This document shows positions 48,881-61,400 of a stretch of DNA of 64,000 nucleotides, one piece after another (position 1 is the stretch's first letter; every line of letters begins with the position of its first letter). The notes beneath the pieces are model-generated. The model did no database searches. It was not told the DNA's origin and saw nothing but the letters and a program-made list of their open reading frames with translations. The DNA lies in assembly GCA_033439795.1 (NCBI GenBank), contig JAUTDP010000011.1:310001-374000 (forward strand). The letters are read 5' to 3'. The stretch comes from Sordaria brevicollis (Eukaryota > Ascomycota > Sordariomycetes > Sordariales > Sordariaceae). A program made the position numbers and the translations under genes.

Positions 48881-51800
48881 CTAAACAATCCGATCCCATA
48901 CCCCAGGGTCATACACCCCCTTTCCCCTTCTTCCCCCATCACCACCACCACCACCACTCTGCGCTCCCTCCTGACTCTCGCCATTTCCCCCCTCCCAATT
49001 TCCCTCCTCTCCTCCTCCTTCCTCCCCATTACCACGGGCATCACCCCTCTTCAAAACCCCCTTCACCTGCTCCTTCGTCCCCGGACTATCCCACAAACTC
49101 CTCCCACTATCCACCCCCGTGCCCAACCCTGTACTAAACGCCGAACCAAACCCAGCAGTACCAAACCCAGCAGTACCAAACCCAGCAGTACCAAACCCAG
49201 CAGTACCAAACCCAGCAGTACCAAACCCAGCAGTACCAAACCCAGCAGTACCAAACCCAGCAGTACCAAACCCAGCAGTACCACCAACCCTCGTCACCTT
49301 CCTATTATTCTTCTTCCTCGTCTTCTCCCCCCTAGCCTCTGCCAACTCCTCATCGATATCCCAGCTATCAATGAAATCATCGAGGTTATCTAGCACTTCT
49401 GAGACTTCGTCGGGGGGAGGTTGGGAGGAGGAAAGACCGGGGAGGATGGGGAATTGGGAGGGGGGGTTATCGTTGTCACTGGGGTGTTGGGGTGCTGGGA
49501 TGGGGTTGGTAGGGTGGGTTGGGGATGGTGTATCTTGCCATATGGCATTCCCATTCCCATTCCCTCCACCAGCTAGAGGGGTGTCCGTATGGGAAATTTG
49601 GTCCCGCTGGTGGCTAAGACGCAAGTTCTCAACCCGCCCCCCCTGATCAGCCTGCAAAAACGCATTCGCCATACCATCAACAGCCGGACTGCCGCAAGTT
49701 TGTTGGGATTCGTTCTCTAAAAGACGTTTGGTGGTGGTGGTGGCGAGGCGGGAAGAAGAAGAAGAAGAGGTGCTTCGAGCATTGCCGCTAACGTCTCGAA
49801 GGGTTGGATGACTCTCTGTTCCATTGCTGTTGTAGCCACCACCGCCACCACCGCCACGAGTAGAAGGAGGCAAAGGCCTGGGGGCGAGTCGCCTCCGGCC
49901 GGAAACTGCGGCGAAATGTTTGCCGAACTTTTGGCTTTCTTTGGGAAGGGCGTCGACGCTGGGCATGGAGAAAGTTGGCGGTGGTGGAGAGGCTGCTCGT
50001 CTTGGGACGCCTGTGCGGTAGGATATCAGGGCTGATGTTGAGAGAATGGATCGTGGCCGCTGGTTCTTTGTGCCGTTGAGGGATGAGGGCTGGTCGGGGT
50101 CTTCCATGTCGATGTCCATATCAGGGTCGAAATAGTCCGCTTCACCAGGCAGCGGAGCCCAAGTAACACGTTTCCTCTTCCTGGTAGTGGCGGCCATCAT
50201 CTCTGGCCTTTGAGCGGTACCAGGCTCAAGACGGCTCGAATCCCACGGGTTTGCAGCCACCGCTTCTTCCAAAGCCTGAGTATCCGGCAACCTCCCATCT
50301 CCCAATGAGAACCGGGGACGCTTTGCCGGTCTCTGAGGCGAAGGGGTCATGAAGTGCTTGAAGGACTTAATCGACATCGTGAACTCCGGCGTAGGGAGAC
50401 TCGATCGTTTAGTCTCTGGCGTTGAAGGTGGGTGAGGAGCCTCAGCCTCAGCCTGGGGCGTTTGGGCGCGGGCTGGTTGCTCTGCCATGTTTTCTTCTGT
50501 CGGCTGCTGCTCGTTGTCAGGGACAGGAGGCTTGGATGCCACAGGTAACGCGGAGTCTTCCATATCCACGAAGTGAGAGCTGGAGCCGGGGGAAGAAAGG
50601 GGTGAGGAGACGGGGTTAAAGACTCGGGGTTCCGGTGCTGGAGGAAGAGCGGTTATCTGAGAATCACCTTTCGCCCATGGACTTTGCTGAGTGACTGGTT
50701 GTATAACCTGGGCAAGAGCTTGGCTTGCCATGAGTGAGAGTTGTGACCGTCTTGGTGAAGGGTTTACTGGCGCCTCTGGAGTAGCTGATGGGCGTGGTTG
50801 CACCTGAACCGGTACCTCCAAAAGTTTGGCGGGAGATTTCTGTGAATCTGAAGGCCGAAGAGGTGAAGTGTTGCGGGAAGCGGGATTCGTTATGTGCCGA
50901 AGGTCCATAACGTCGGCAATCCTCTTTGCCTTTCTGGGGGAAACGCGTTGCCGTCTTGAGTGGTGAATGGATGGTTCTTGTGTACTCTCCATGGCTAATG
51001 AACGCTGAGTTTGGACCTGGGATTGATGAGGGAGGCTGCTAGCCTCAACGGGCCACTCGAGTCTCACTTGGTTGATCGTATCGTCGTAGACGCTCTCTTC
51101 GGATACTGTGGCCTCCGGTAGTGGTTGTGATTGTAAGAAGCGACTGGGTGATTGCGAGTCAAGAGTGTTGTGTGCGGCCTCGTCTCGAAGCTGCTGATCT
51201 GCTGTGAAGTTTTCTAGACTGTCTGGTCCTTCGTGATGTTCTGATGAAGCGGAAACAGATCCGTTCTGCGAAGCCGGTGGCCCCCTTTGAATATCGCTTG
51301 CCGCTGCAGATGGTATTTCTGGAGGCTTACCTGGCGTTGATTTTTGCGCAGCTGCTTGCCGTCGTGACTTTGGCCAGAGAAGTTTTCTCACGTTTTTAAC
51401 AGGCTCTTTGATGGGCTCCTCCTCTTCTTCCTCCTGGAAAGATGTAACAGGGCTTGATAATTTTGTTGATGAAGGTGATGTTGGTTCCGTAGTATGACTC
51501 TTTTGTTCTGCATCTGTCGGCTCAGGAGCAGTGTGAATGATATGACCATCTGATTGAGGGAGGTCGGTCGCAGAAGTAATGGGCGAAGGAGATCCTGGCT
51601 GTGGCACAGTAACCTGTTGGCGATGACCAGAGACTTCGGACGGTTGGTTGGGTGAATCCTTTGTCTCTTCAGGTTCTGGCGGTTGATTGTCCACCGACAT
51701 GGGGTCATATTCGATTGTTTGCTGGTCGAGGGTGACTGACCCATTTTCTCCCGTCCTCCCTTCATGTTGCAAGGTTGAATTAAGTACCGATGCATGCATG

Positions 51801-53110
51801 CTGCGGCTTGACCGACTTGAGGGGTTCTGTGCAGCATTACCATCTGCCAGAGTTGCATCAACAAGTCCAGGCAAGAGATTGCCCTGTTTCCTCCGTTCTC
51901 GCGCTCGCCATGACGGACTGAAGAAGTCGTTACTCCGAAGAGACTCCTGAAAGACCTGGACGGCCACCGGTGACAAGTCGACGGTATCTGCAGGGAGGAA
52001 TTCCAGTTGTTCTCTACGTTGAAAATTTAGTTTGCCACGAGACTGAGGCAGGGGTTGTGATGTTGTAGGGCGCTTTGAAGGGCTGTTATAGTCGGATGAA
52101 GGCCGAGCTGGTAGGCTTGCTGATATTGGTTGGTCTTCAGCTTCTTCTTCGTTATCACTGTCTTCCTCGCTGATCTTGTTGTCTTTAGACTCATTCTCAA
52201 ACTCGTCCTCCTCTTCAACCTCTTGAGCTTCCTCTTCGACGTCTTGAACGTCCTCTGCAAGATCTAGAGCATCCTCTACAACCTCCTTTTCCATGCTCAG
52301 CTCTTCAATTTCCTCGTCATCCAACTCCGTGAGCGATGAATCGTCGTCATCGTCGACCCCGATGGCTTCTGCTTCCCCCTGTTCATTTACTCCTAGGCTG
52401 ACCTCGTCATCTTGCCTAGCACTGTCCTCATCATTCTCCACCGAGTCCTCATCATCATCATGCTGCCCAACAACCGAAGAGGACACAATGATCGACCGAG
52501 ACCCATGTGTCCTTGGTGTGATTTCGACTTCGGCATTCTCTGCAGTATCGGGTGAACTTGGTTCGTCGCTCTCGTCAAACGGATCATCTAGACTCGGTTC
52601 CTTTGCGACTCCATCCTGCCATGTCTTTATGTCGTCCAAGACATCATCATCAAGATATCGATGTGGTGTAGGACTACTAGAACTCGAACTGTCTTCTTCT
52701 TCTTCTTCGTGAACAAACGACGGCTTTTCTCCGCCACGCAAGGCGCTTTCTAATATTGTTGGTGTCGCTGCTATGACTATCGATTCTTCTTCGGCGAGAG
52801 TTGCAGTCGTCCGATCTGTCGCAGATTTTCTCTTTCTTCCAGGTTGCGATCGCCATGGGTTCTGCCAGCCGCTTTCCTTTGTGAAAGGTCCTCTTAACGA
52901 CGCAGACAGCAGAAACAGAGGTTTTTCTTGTAGAAAGCGTTGACCCTTTTCTTCGTATCGCTCACGTCGCTCGGTCGAAGAGTTGTACGCTTCATCTTCG
53001 GAACCAGAGTATAACACGTCCTCGGGCGCGTGTAGAGCCTCTGAATAGACAGGTTCGTCGGGAAAGGCTTCGGTTAGCCAACCGTGGACCAGGTGCGAAC
53101 GGCCTTTCAT
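48881..53110 (-). CDS. Large low-complexity fungal protein of unknown function
   Basis: A single uninterrupted frame of 1409 codons starting at ATG 53110-53108 (CAAGATGAAAG). I do not recognise an enzyme domain. A short conserved-looking block, GPFTKESGWQNPWR, is at residues 74-87. I recall similar blocks in fungal proteins of unknown function, sometimes labelled protamine-like. Further on are a strongly acidic stretch (about 200-335, long runs of Glu and Asp), then a Ser/Pro/Gln-rich part with many SP and TP sites, and a basic RKRKRVTWAPLPGE block near 970-990. Next come a Gly run, a short acidic helix-like segment (VLDNLDDFIDSWDIDEELAEA, about 1238-1258), nine exact TAGFG repeats (1278-1322) and a Gly/Glu-rich tail. 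Basic and acidic blocks with many SP/TP sites suggest a nuclear, phosphorylated protein; that is inference only. It is divergent from cdc11 across a 2.3-kb spacer. Confidence 0.85.
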   Translation of the reverse strand: MKGRSHLVHGWLTEAFPDEPVYSEALHAPEDVLYSGSEDEAYNSSTERRERYEEKGQRFLQEKPLFLLSASLRGPFTKESGWQNPWRSQPGRKRKSATDRTTATLAEEESIVIAATPTILESALRGGEKPSFVHEEEEEDSSSSSSPTPHRYLDDDVLDDIKTWQDGVAKEPSLDDPFDESDEPSSPDTAENAEVEITPRTHGSRSIIVSSSVVGQHDDDEDSVENDEDSARQDDEVSLGVNEQGEAEAIGVDDDDDSSLTELDDEEIEELSMEKEVVEDALDLAEDVQDVEEEAQEVEEEDEFENESKDNKISEEDSDNEEEAEDQPISASLPARPSSDYNSPSKRPTTSQPLPQSRGKLNFQRREQLEFLPADTVDLSPVAVQVFQESLRSNDFFSPSWRARERRKQGNLLPGLVDATLADGNAAQNPSSRSSRSMHASVLNSTLQHEGRTGENGSVTLDQQTIEYDPMSVDNQPPEPEETKDSPNQPSEVSGHRQQVTVPQPGSPSPITSATDLPQSDGHIIHTAPEPTDAEQKSHTTEPTSPSSTKLSSPVTSFQEEEEEEPIKEPVKNVRKLLWPKSRRQAAAQKSTPGKPPEIPSAAASDIQRGPPASQNGSVSASSEHHEGPDSLENFTADQQLRDEAAHNTLDSQSPSRFLQSQPLPEATVSEESVYDDTINQVRLEWPVEASSLPHQSQVQTQRSLAMESTQEPSIHHSRRQRVSPRKAKRIADVMDLRHITNPASRNTSPLRPSDSQKSPAKLLEVPVQVQPRPSATPEAPVNPSPRRSQLSLMASQALAQVIQPVTQQSPWAKGDSQITALPPAPEPRVFNPVSSPLSSPGSSSHFVDMEDSALPVASKPPVPDNEQQPTEENMAEQPARAQTPQAEAEAPHPPSTPETKRSSLPTPEFTMSIKSFKHFMTPSPQRPAKRPRFSLGDGRLPDTQALEEAVAANPWDSSRLEPGTAQRPEMMAATTRKRKRVTWAPLPGEADYFDPDMDIDMEDPDQPSSLNGTKNQRPRSILSTSALISYRTGVPRRAASPPPPTFSMPSVDALPKESQKFGKHFAAVSGRRRLAPRPLPPSTRGGGGGGGYNSNGTESHPTLRDVSGNARSTSSSSSSRLATTTTKRLLENESQQTCGSPAVDGMANAFLQADQGGRVENLRLSHQRDQISHTDTPLAGGGNGNGNAIWQDTPSPTHPTNPIPAPQHPSDNDNPPSQFPILPGLSSSQPPPDEVSEVLDNLDDFIDSWDIDEELAEARGEKTRKKNNRKVTRVGGTAGFGTAGFGTAGFGTAGFGTAGFGTAGFGTAGFGTAGFGTAGFGSAFSTGLGTGVDSGRSLWDSPGTKEQVKGVLKRGDARGNGEEGGGEEGNWEGGNGESQEGAQSGGGGGDGGRRGKGVYDPGVWDRIV
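49145..49279. repeat. Perfect 15-bp minisatellite, nine copies, coding for TAGFG
   Basis: Nine identical units ACCAAACCCAGCAGT on the plus strand, without a single mismatch, in frame within the minus-strand gene 48881-53110. The repeat adds five residues per copy, so copy number can change without breaking the frame. Absence of silent differences points to recent expansion or strong homogenisation. Confidence 0.97.
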
Positions 53111-55437
53111 CTTGCCGAGTACTTGAAGAGTCGGGAGGTTTCAGTCGTGATTGTTACATCGATCGAGGTACGGCAGTTATAGTTATTCGTGGTCTAACAG
53201 TCGCTAACAAAGCACCGATCGCAATCACTCCGGTTCGTCGTCGTCGATGTGAGCGCAAAGTGAGCGCATCGCCGGTCGAGGTTGTCGAGGACAGTCCGGG
53301 TCTTGGAGGTCGTGAATAGCAGTTGGGTACAAACAGATGGGATTGTTGAAAAAAGCAAAAAGACGTGATTGGAGGCAGGCTTGCTGTTTCGTCTGTACTC
53401 GTTGCTTTTTTTTTTTTCTTTGGTCTGGTCGATGTAATTGGATTGAAGCCAAAGATTCAGATTCGGGTAACCTTGGCGACATGCAATTCGGCCTGCCAAC
53501 CGCTATAACGAACAAGCATGGAAGGCGTCCGGGGTTATGTTAGCGGAATCGCGTCTACTTTCCTTTCTCGTTCATCTTTCGTGTGGTGTTCGCGCAAATC
53601 CAATTAAAGAGGGTTCGCCAAGTCATGTGACATCACTGCTTAAAGCTGCAAGCTCTTAAAGTTTAAGTGGAGATTTTGGTAGAAGCGGGGCATTCGCGGA
53701 CCAGCCCTGCGCAAACGAAGATCATTTGCTCAGTCACTGATGGCCCGTGCTTGATGAAAGTGAAACAGCGAACACTTCGTTGATTGTTAGCGTGGTACTT
53801 CTTCATTATACGACGTGCGCGCTGTTAAGAAACCTTGATAGGGATTTAGAAATAAGAGATCTCTAAATTGTTGAACGAAACGTATCCATTGAGTATACAA
53901 ATGCCGAATGAAGTCAACTCGAGGTCCCAAGCTAACAAAGAAACCCGTGTTTGGAGTGTATCATTGGTTGCCAAGGTGAAGATGGAAGTCTGAAGCAGCC
54001 ACTCACGACTCTGGCCGCTGTTTACCAACCAAAGAGACGCGAGACGGTTTGGCGTTGTCAACGTCTCACTGAAGAAACACAAGGGAGTGGCCGGGGAGCG
54101 CTGATAAGATTAAGATATGGTACCCCCAAGTTGTCAACCCTGAATAGAAGTTGGAGAAAGTACAACGCAGAGACAGAGAAGATGGAAGAGTTGAGGTTGT
54201 CATTGGCTATTAGAGCTGTGTATTGTATGGTAAAAATCAGGGAAATACCATACACATGCAAAGCACAGCACAGCACACGGCAACTGCAGTTCATCGCATG
54301 TTGTTAAAGTGGACGTCTGGTAAGATGCCCTGATTTGAGGAAAGAATATGCGATGAGACAGGAACAGTCTTCGTCCAGGATTCCATCCAGGCACAGGGCA
54401 GAGAAAGAGAAACAGGAACAGGAACAGGAACAGAGTAACGTCAACCACAATCCACCAGCCTTCCCTTATAAGTCATCATCCAAGCAAATGTGTTCAGCCA
54501 CCCAAATATGTTCCTTCCTTATAGCCCTTCATATAGCCATGTTGTGCCCTGTTCTCGGGTCCTGAGTGGTAGAGAGGGAGGTCGCGTTGATGGGCCGTCC
54601 AATAGAAGAAGGCCTCTTTTCTCTTTCATGTTAAGAGAGACTTGCCGTCCCGTCATTACAAGACATTCCACTTCTTAAAAGTACTTTCAACACCAGTCTT
54701 CCATAGCCAGCATAGCAACATATCAACGACCGATTTGCCATCCATACAAACCGGGCCTTTTTCTCCTTGGTCGTGTCTTACCCTTGCATATCTTCAGATC
54801 ATTCATCAAAGAATTAGCCAGAGGTGAGCATGTCCAAACCATAACACAGGGCAGCACTTACACGGGATCACACTAAAGAGACTTTGAGTGTATCGTACAG
54901 GTCCCGTCACAACATAACCTTTCGCCGCGCCCCGCCGTGTTGTCGCCCAATCTCCACGTCAAACATGAACCTTTTTTTGCAAACGGACAACCAGTACTTT
55001 GCTAGCAAACAGAACCTAACTTCTTCATTCAACAAATTGACAAGTTGGAAATACGTACCCCGCCAATTTTGATCAAAAATAATTCTGGATTGCCATTCTG
55101 TTCTCTGGGTCAACTTGTCCAAGAGGCATCATCCCGGCTTCTCCTCCCGACCACCCTCGACAGCGAATCCACCCTTTCCGCCCGCCGCGTTTCCATCCAC
55201 TCAGTTGCCAATCCCCAGTTCACTGTGAGTTTCACAGGCTCATCAACAGCAGTGAAAGTGTGATTGCGACTATCGATTGCGCCCACACCACCACTCACCG
55301 ATTGCGCACCCAACTTCCCAACTCGTCCTCGTGTTCCGCGCAATCCGTTTCGTCTTTCCAGTTCCCCGTTTCCATTTTCCAGGATTTGGTCACAAACTGG
55401 CATCCGACCATCCGACTATCCGAACAGAGTGCCCAGG
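53111..55437. other. Shared upstream region of two divergent genes
   Basis: A 2.3-kb spacer between the minus-strand gene ending its start at 53110 and cdc11 starting at 55438. It contains a T-run (about 53406-53417) and a short GGAACA/CAGGAA repeat (about 54412-54435). No frame with ATG start is convincing. Leaders of both genes and any upstream small frames must lie here; splice sites in the leaders cannot be fixed from sequence alone. Confidence 0.5.
54412..54435. repeat. 6-bp microsatellite CAGGAA
   Basis: About four copies of CAGGAA in a row upstream of cdc11. No function is apparent. Confidence 0.8.
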
Positions 55438-58400
55438 ATGGGGCATGCTTGGCTTGACTCCCTCTCGGAGGACTGGCCCTCCCAGCCTGGCTCTCTAGCT
55501 AGCAACGCGTCGCAGTTTGCGAAAAAGTTGGGAGGCCATCAGCATCAGCATCAGCGGTCACAGTCAGAGTCGCAGTCGCAGTCGCAGTCGCAGTCAATAT
55601 CCCGATCCCAATCCCGACCCGCCACCGCCTCTCACTCTCGAAATCTATCCCAAGCAGGCTCGACCACTTCCCAAACTGGAAGCAGGAGACAACCGCCCAA
55701 GACCCCTCCGAGTCGAATCCCTAGACCGAATTCGAATCGAACGAGTGCCAACAACAGCATCCTACAACAACAACAAGATGATCGCTCCAACGCTGCATCG
55801 CGCCGTGACTCGACAAAGTCCCTCGGGGATAGAATTCGCGACCGCCAACGAGCCATTGACGCCCGAAGTCGCACCGTCTCCATAGCCGAATCCCAACAGT
55901 CGGACGGCTCCGTCATCCACAACACTGTTAATCGCAAGGAATTGGACGGGTCGCCTGGGAGGAAACAGGATACCCCAGAGTGGAAGAGACGTTTGGTATA
56001 CCGCGAGCTCGACTATGGCGAAGCACCCGATCTGTTTACCTCAGCCGGCGCAATTCTCGAATCCATCTTCAAGCCACCACCATCAGCACCAGCACCGGCA
56101 GCTGCTTCGACTTCGAATAACAATATGGCGGACACAAATACGAATGCGACTGCGCCGAACGGCCGAGGTTTCGAATCCCAGTACGAATCGCAAGCCGAGT
56201 CCCATGTCGAAATTACGTTACCTTCAAGTCCGCCATATCTAGGTAGGGAGCGAGATCCTTCGACCGTCGAGATACATGTGGAAGAATCTCTCCAATCGCT
56301 TCCCACAATACCTAAGGAGAATGAGGAGGAAGTTGAGGAGGAGCAACAACAGCAAGAGCAGGAACCTCAACGGCGCAAAATACCAGAGATTCGGTACAGA
56401 CGGGCTACAGATTCCAGCGACCCCAGTCAAGGATCCGAGTCAAGTTTCCGAGCCTCTACTACTCAGCAACAAACTTACCCCAAGGTCCGAACCCGAACGC
56501 CATCTTCGTCCGCCTCTTCTCATCTTGGAAATTTCAGCGCTGGGTCGCGTCAGGCAAGCGGCCAGAGTGTCTTGCGCCATGAGGATTTCAGCCCAATTTT
56601 ACTTACTGTGCACGACGGCGGCGAAGGCAACTCAAGTTTTGTACCGGAAATTTCCGCGGACGAGCTTCGCTACCGACTCGAGACTCTTAGGAAGAATCAG
56701 TTGCGCATGGCTCGTACCGGCAGGAGCGATTCCGGAGCTAGTGTCTCTGGGAAGAGCGAGTCTGGAAAGAGCGAGGCCGAGGTAGCTGCTGAGACTGGAG
56801 GATCGTCAAGGAGTGATAACAAGGCAGGCGATACTAACAACACTTCGAAAGACTACGAAAAGCTAGGAAGCTACATCAACGTCAGAAGAGGTGGTCGATC
56901 TGCCGACGGATCATTCCAGAACCACATGTTGAGCTCAGCATTAAACGACATATCAGAACTCAATCCGGAGGAGTCTCTCCAAGCTAGCACCCCAAAGCGC
57001 TTTCCGTCTGTCAAGGTCGAACACTGGGATGACTATGAGCACGTCCCAGAACAAGTCTCTGGCAACATCTCGGACGAAATATCTCCCCGCACCAGACCTG
57101 CATTTCCCCGAATCCCCAATCTCAGTGTGGCTACCAAGCGCGTGCCATCATCCCAGCAAGGAGCCGGTAGCCCATTGAAGCTTTTCCAACCTTACGATAC
57201 GTTCACCAGCGAGATCCTGCAGCGACGACTAAGTCAATATCATAACGACACCCCCGGCGAGCAGGCTTCTTTCGGACAGCAAACTGGAGATGAGTCTCCG
57301 GTCAACATTTCCTACATGGACTCTGCAGGCTATCTATCACCACCAAAAACCCATGGCCGTCGAGGGCGGGAGACTGGTCAACGCAAGGCGTCGGTTGCGG
57401 TGAACCAGTTCGGAGCTGGGGTCTTGGACGGGTACGAGTTTCAGGACGAATTCTCGTACCAGTCAGTTGGCGCATCCGGTGTGGAGGGCGACAAGGAAAA
57501 CCAGGGTCCAAATGACGATTCTCAACATGAACCCCGGATCCCTGTCTTCGACTTCAGCCGTCCGTCCTCGCCGTCTGAAGCCGACGCCGACGCCGAGACT
57601 GATGCTGATGCCAGCAACTCTTCAGTGCGTAGGAAGCGCCAAAAGCCCGTTGACTCAGGTTCATCGAAACGCCATTCCAAGTCCGGGTCTAGCTCGGCGC
57701 ATAAGAAACGCCATGCTTTCACCCATATTCCCGCTACGCTTGCCACCCCCAGCAAGCGACGAACAGACCCAGCCCCCGAGTTTAAGCGGCCGCGCACTTC
57801 GCCATCGAAGGATCCGACCCCTAAACGACGTAGGACTCTGCATGAGTCGGACATCGAATTTGGACTAGAAGATCTTTCTCCTTCTCCCGAGACACAGTCC
57901 ATGAAGCTGTCATACCAGCAGATACAAGCTACTATCGATAAGCGGCGCAAGGAATTGCGTGCTGAAAAGAGTCGCGAACAGCAGGTTGAGCCTGAAACGC
58001 CTTCGGGCAAAGATGTGCCAAGACCTCGCACGCCGACACCTCTTCAGAGATCATCTCTTCAGAAGGAAGGCAAGAAGGGAAGGATGCCTCTGACGGATCT
58101 TATCACAAAGGGATCTAGTCGCCCGACTCGGCCATCATCAAAGGCGTCTTCTAAAGGTCGCACGCCCAAGAAACATGGCGCACCAGGCTCGGCAATGAAC
58201 ACTGATCGCAAACCCTCCATTAAGACTGAGGATTTCCTTATCGAAGCCAACAAAATCATGGCCATGATTCGCGAAAAGGCGGCTAGCGGCCTAACTAGTG
58301 TTGAGGAGTCGGATGAGTACGATTCTCGCCATGATGCGGATGGGGAGAGCTCCTATGAGGAGTCTACCCAGGAATCGTTCCTGCGTCCGCCCAGCCGCGA

Positions 58401-61400
58401 AGGACGCCCGCCTTTGACGCGCATGTCAACCAAGCAGGAAGACCCCGTCCTTGCAGAGCGTCTCAAGCAGTACGAGGAAGCGAGTGATATGGGTGACATC
58501 ATGGGCTCGTCTCTGCGATCGGCTGCGCTGCATCGGCAAGGCTTTGGTACCGTACGTCAGGATGAAAAGCACCATGCAAGCAAGAAGGGAGGACCTGTCC
58601 TGCCTGACTTCAGGGAAGACGGTGTTATCAGTGATCCGCCAAACATTCGCATCTCCTGGAATCCAGCGCTTAAGACTAAGCTGTCGCATGAGAATGTTAA
58701 CGATGGACGGAATACCCAGTCAGAGTCTGATAACTACACGGGGCGGTCATCTCATACCACATCGTCCAAGGGCTCCGATACTAGGAAGACGATTGCGCCG
58801 GAAAGTGTGCTGCATCTTATTCCAGACCGAGTTGGTAACATGGTGCTGGATAGGGAGCGGAACGTTTGGGTCAGGAAGCGGCCGTCCAATGGTTTTATGG
58901 GCAGTAGGCAAAACAGTTTCATTGCCTCGGAGGTGAGCGAAGATGATCCGTTCGCTGACATTCCCGATCTTACTGTGGACATCACGGAGGAGCTGGAAAA
59001 GTTGCGGCTTACGACCAACCAGCGTGGGCAGGAGCATGAAAACGAGCAGGATGATCTCGGGTTCGACCAACCATCGGACGTCGCGACACCTTTTGGCAAT
59101 GACGATTTCCTTAACGCGGAACCGCAGTGGCAGCCAACCGAAAGTCGCAGAGACTCTGACACGTCGAACCCTGGCAAGCAAAACAAGCCAACCACAACTG
59201 ACGAACAGCGCGACGCAAAGCCCTCATTGCAGTCACAAAACTCGCAGAACGCAGGCGCAGGCACAGGGGTCGATGTTGAGCATGAAATTGGGATTTACGA
59301 GGACCGAGTAAGCAATACTCCACAAGCAGCCCGGCGCAGACATCTCACGATCAGTTTCTCATCTCCCATTGCGTCTATCATCCAGGACATCCAGGACGTA
59401 GCCGACGACGTTGATTCCGATGCCGATGCTCCGAGCGCGCTAGGACTAACTGGTGGGGAGGGCAACATCAACAATAATAAGCAGCAGCATCCGCGCAAGC
59501 GTAGCCTGCCGCCTCTCCCGCCGAGAGGTTACACCAAGCAGCAGCAGCAGCAAGTACCTCAGCAACAGCCTCGAGGCCGTAGAACCGTGTCTATTTCCGC
59601 CTCCAAGCTCAGAAACGAAATCGCGTCTGGTTCTGCGTCTAGGTCACGCAGCACTTCACGAGGTCCCCCGCGACACCTGTCTGTCAAGGGCCAGACGTAC
59701 ATGGCAAGACCTGTTTCGAGGATTGACGAGCATGATGAAGAGTCCAGCAACGCTAATAAGAACAGCTTCCGGTTTAATGGTCATGATCAGCCGTCTTTGT
59801 TGTCGCCGCAGCCTCAGGGTATGGAACTCAGTATTGTCGCTGCTGCTGAAACATCAATGGTCAACCAAGAGGATCACGAAGCGCAACAGCACAACAGCAT
59901 TTCCTTCCTGGTGGCGACTCCCGCTCACCATCTGAGGCCATGCTCCATGTCTGGCACTGATCCTGCTCACATTATCAGCCAATATGTCGGCACCTTCTCT
60001 CTTAGTCCTCTATCGGACTTTACTATCCATCCTCATGGTGACGAGTCGTCACTGGCTCTTGAAGCCAGTTATGTTATTGGAAACCACCATCTGGTGACAG
60101 GCGACCACCACACCCGCGGCCGTTCCATGTCTATGTCTACTCGGGATCTTGTCGCCAAGCTCACGGAAGTTGAACCCTTTGAGCCTTACTGGGAAGACAT
60201 GCGCAACTTGTGTCTTTCGCACAAGCGCCTCGAGTCTCTGCATGCTCTGGAGGAGTTCTGCGGCCGTCTCGAGTCGCTCGACGCCAGCCACAACGAGATT
60301 AGGAACCTCACCGGCGCCCCGTCCACCATTCGCTTCCTCAAGATGACCAACAACCAGCTATCTAGCCTGACGGCGTGGGGACACTTGATTAATCTGCAGT
60401 ATGTGGATATCTCGAATAACCAGTTGACGAGCTTGAGTCCATTCAAGCAGTTGGTGCATCTACGGGAGTTGAGGGTGGACAACAACCGCTTGGAAACGTT
60501 GGAAGGGATCAAGTTCCACGATGGCCTTCAAGTCTTGAGGGCGCGAGGGAATTGCATTGAGGAAGTGGACTTTGACGGCGCCAACCTGGTGCATCTCACC
60601 GAGCTCGACCTGCGGGGAAACAAGATCAGGAGAGTTGTGAACCTCGACCAGCTCCCCGTTTTGTCCTCGCTTAATCTTGAAGGAAACCAGATCGAGGTAT
60701 TCGAAGTCGGCTCCCCCGCCGCTCTCCGGTCTGGCCCCTCTTCCCCGACAACCGAGCACGGCCAAGCCGTTTCTTCCCTCCGCTACCTCCACCTCAACGA
60801 CAATTCGTTATCTCACCTCTCCATCCACGCCCTCCCCCATCTTCGACTCCTCCACGCAGACCGAAACCGTCTCGTGCGCATTCACGGCTTTTCTCGCGCT
60901 CGTCATTTGGACTCCCTTTCGCTGAGAGAACAACAAGGTCCCGAGCCACTCGACCTCGATCATCTCCTGTCAAGGGCCTACGAAGTCCGCAAGTTGTTTT
61001 TGTCAGGGAACTACCTCGGGACTACCGTTAACCCCAAGGGTGTCGAGGAGTCTGGGTTCAATCCGTCTATTGATCTGCTCAACTTGCAACTTTTGGAGTT
61101 GGCCAATTGTGGCTTGACCAAATTGCCAATGGACGTGGGGCAGATGATGCCCAACCTAAGGGTTCTGAATCTGAACATGAACGCTCTGGAAGATCTATCT
61201 CCGTTGAGGGGAGTGCCGAGGTTGAAGAGGTTGTTTGTGTCGGGAAACAGGATAAGGGATTTGAGTGCGTTGGTGGGGGTGTTGGGTGGGTTTGGATGTT
61301 TGGCGGCTGTTGACCTAAGAGGTAACGGTCTCGTCATGGGGTTTTACTCCCCCGTCCAAGAACTTTGCAAGTCCAGCAGCCTCAGCAAACCCAACAGAAC

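Noticed and set aside
49145..49279. CRISPR-like array
   Set aside because: Units are contiguous without spacers and lie in frame in a eukaryotic coding sequence.
55264..55437. N-terminal extension of CDC11
   Set aside because: The frame starts with TTG; the ATG at 55438 opens the expected conserved N-terminus.
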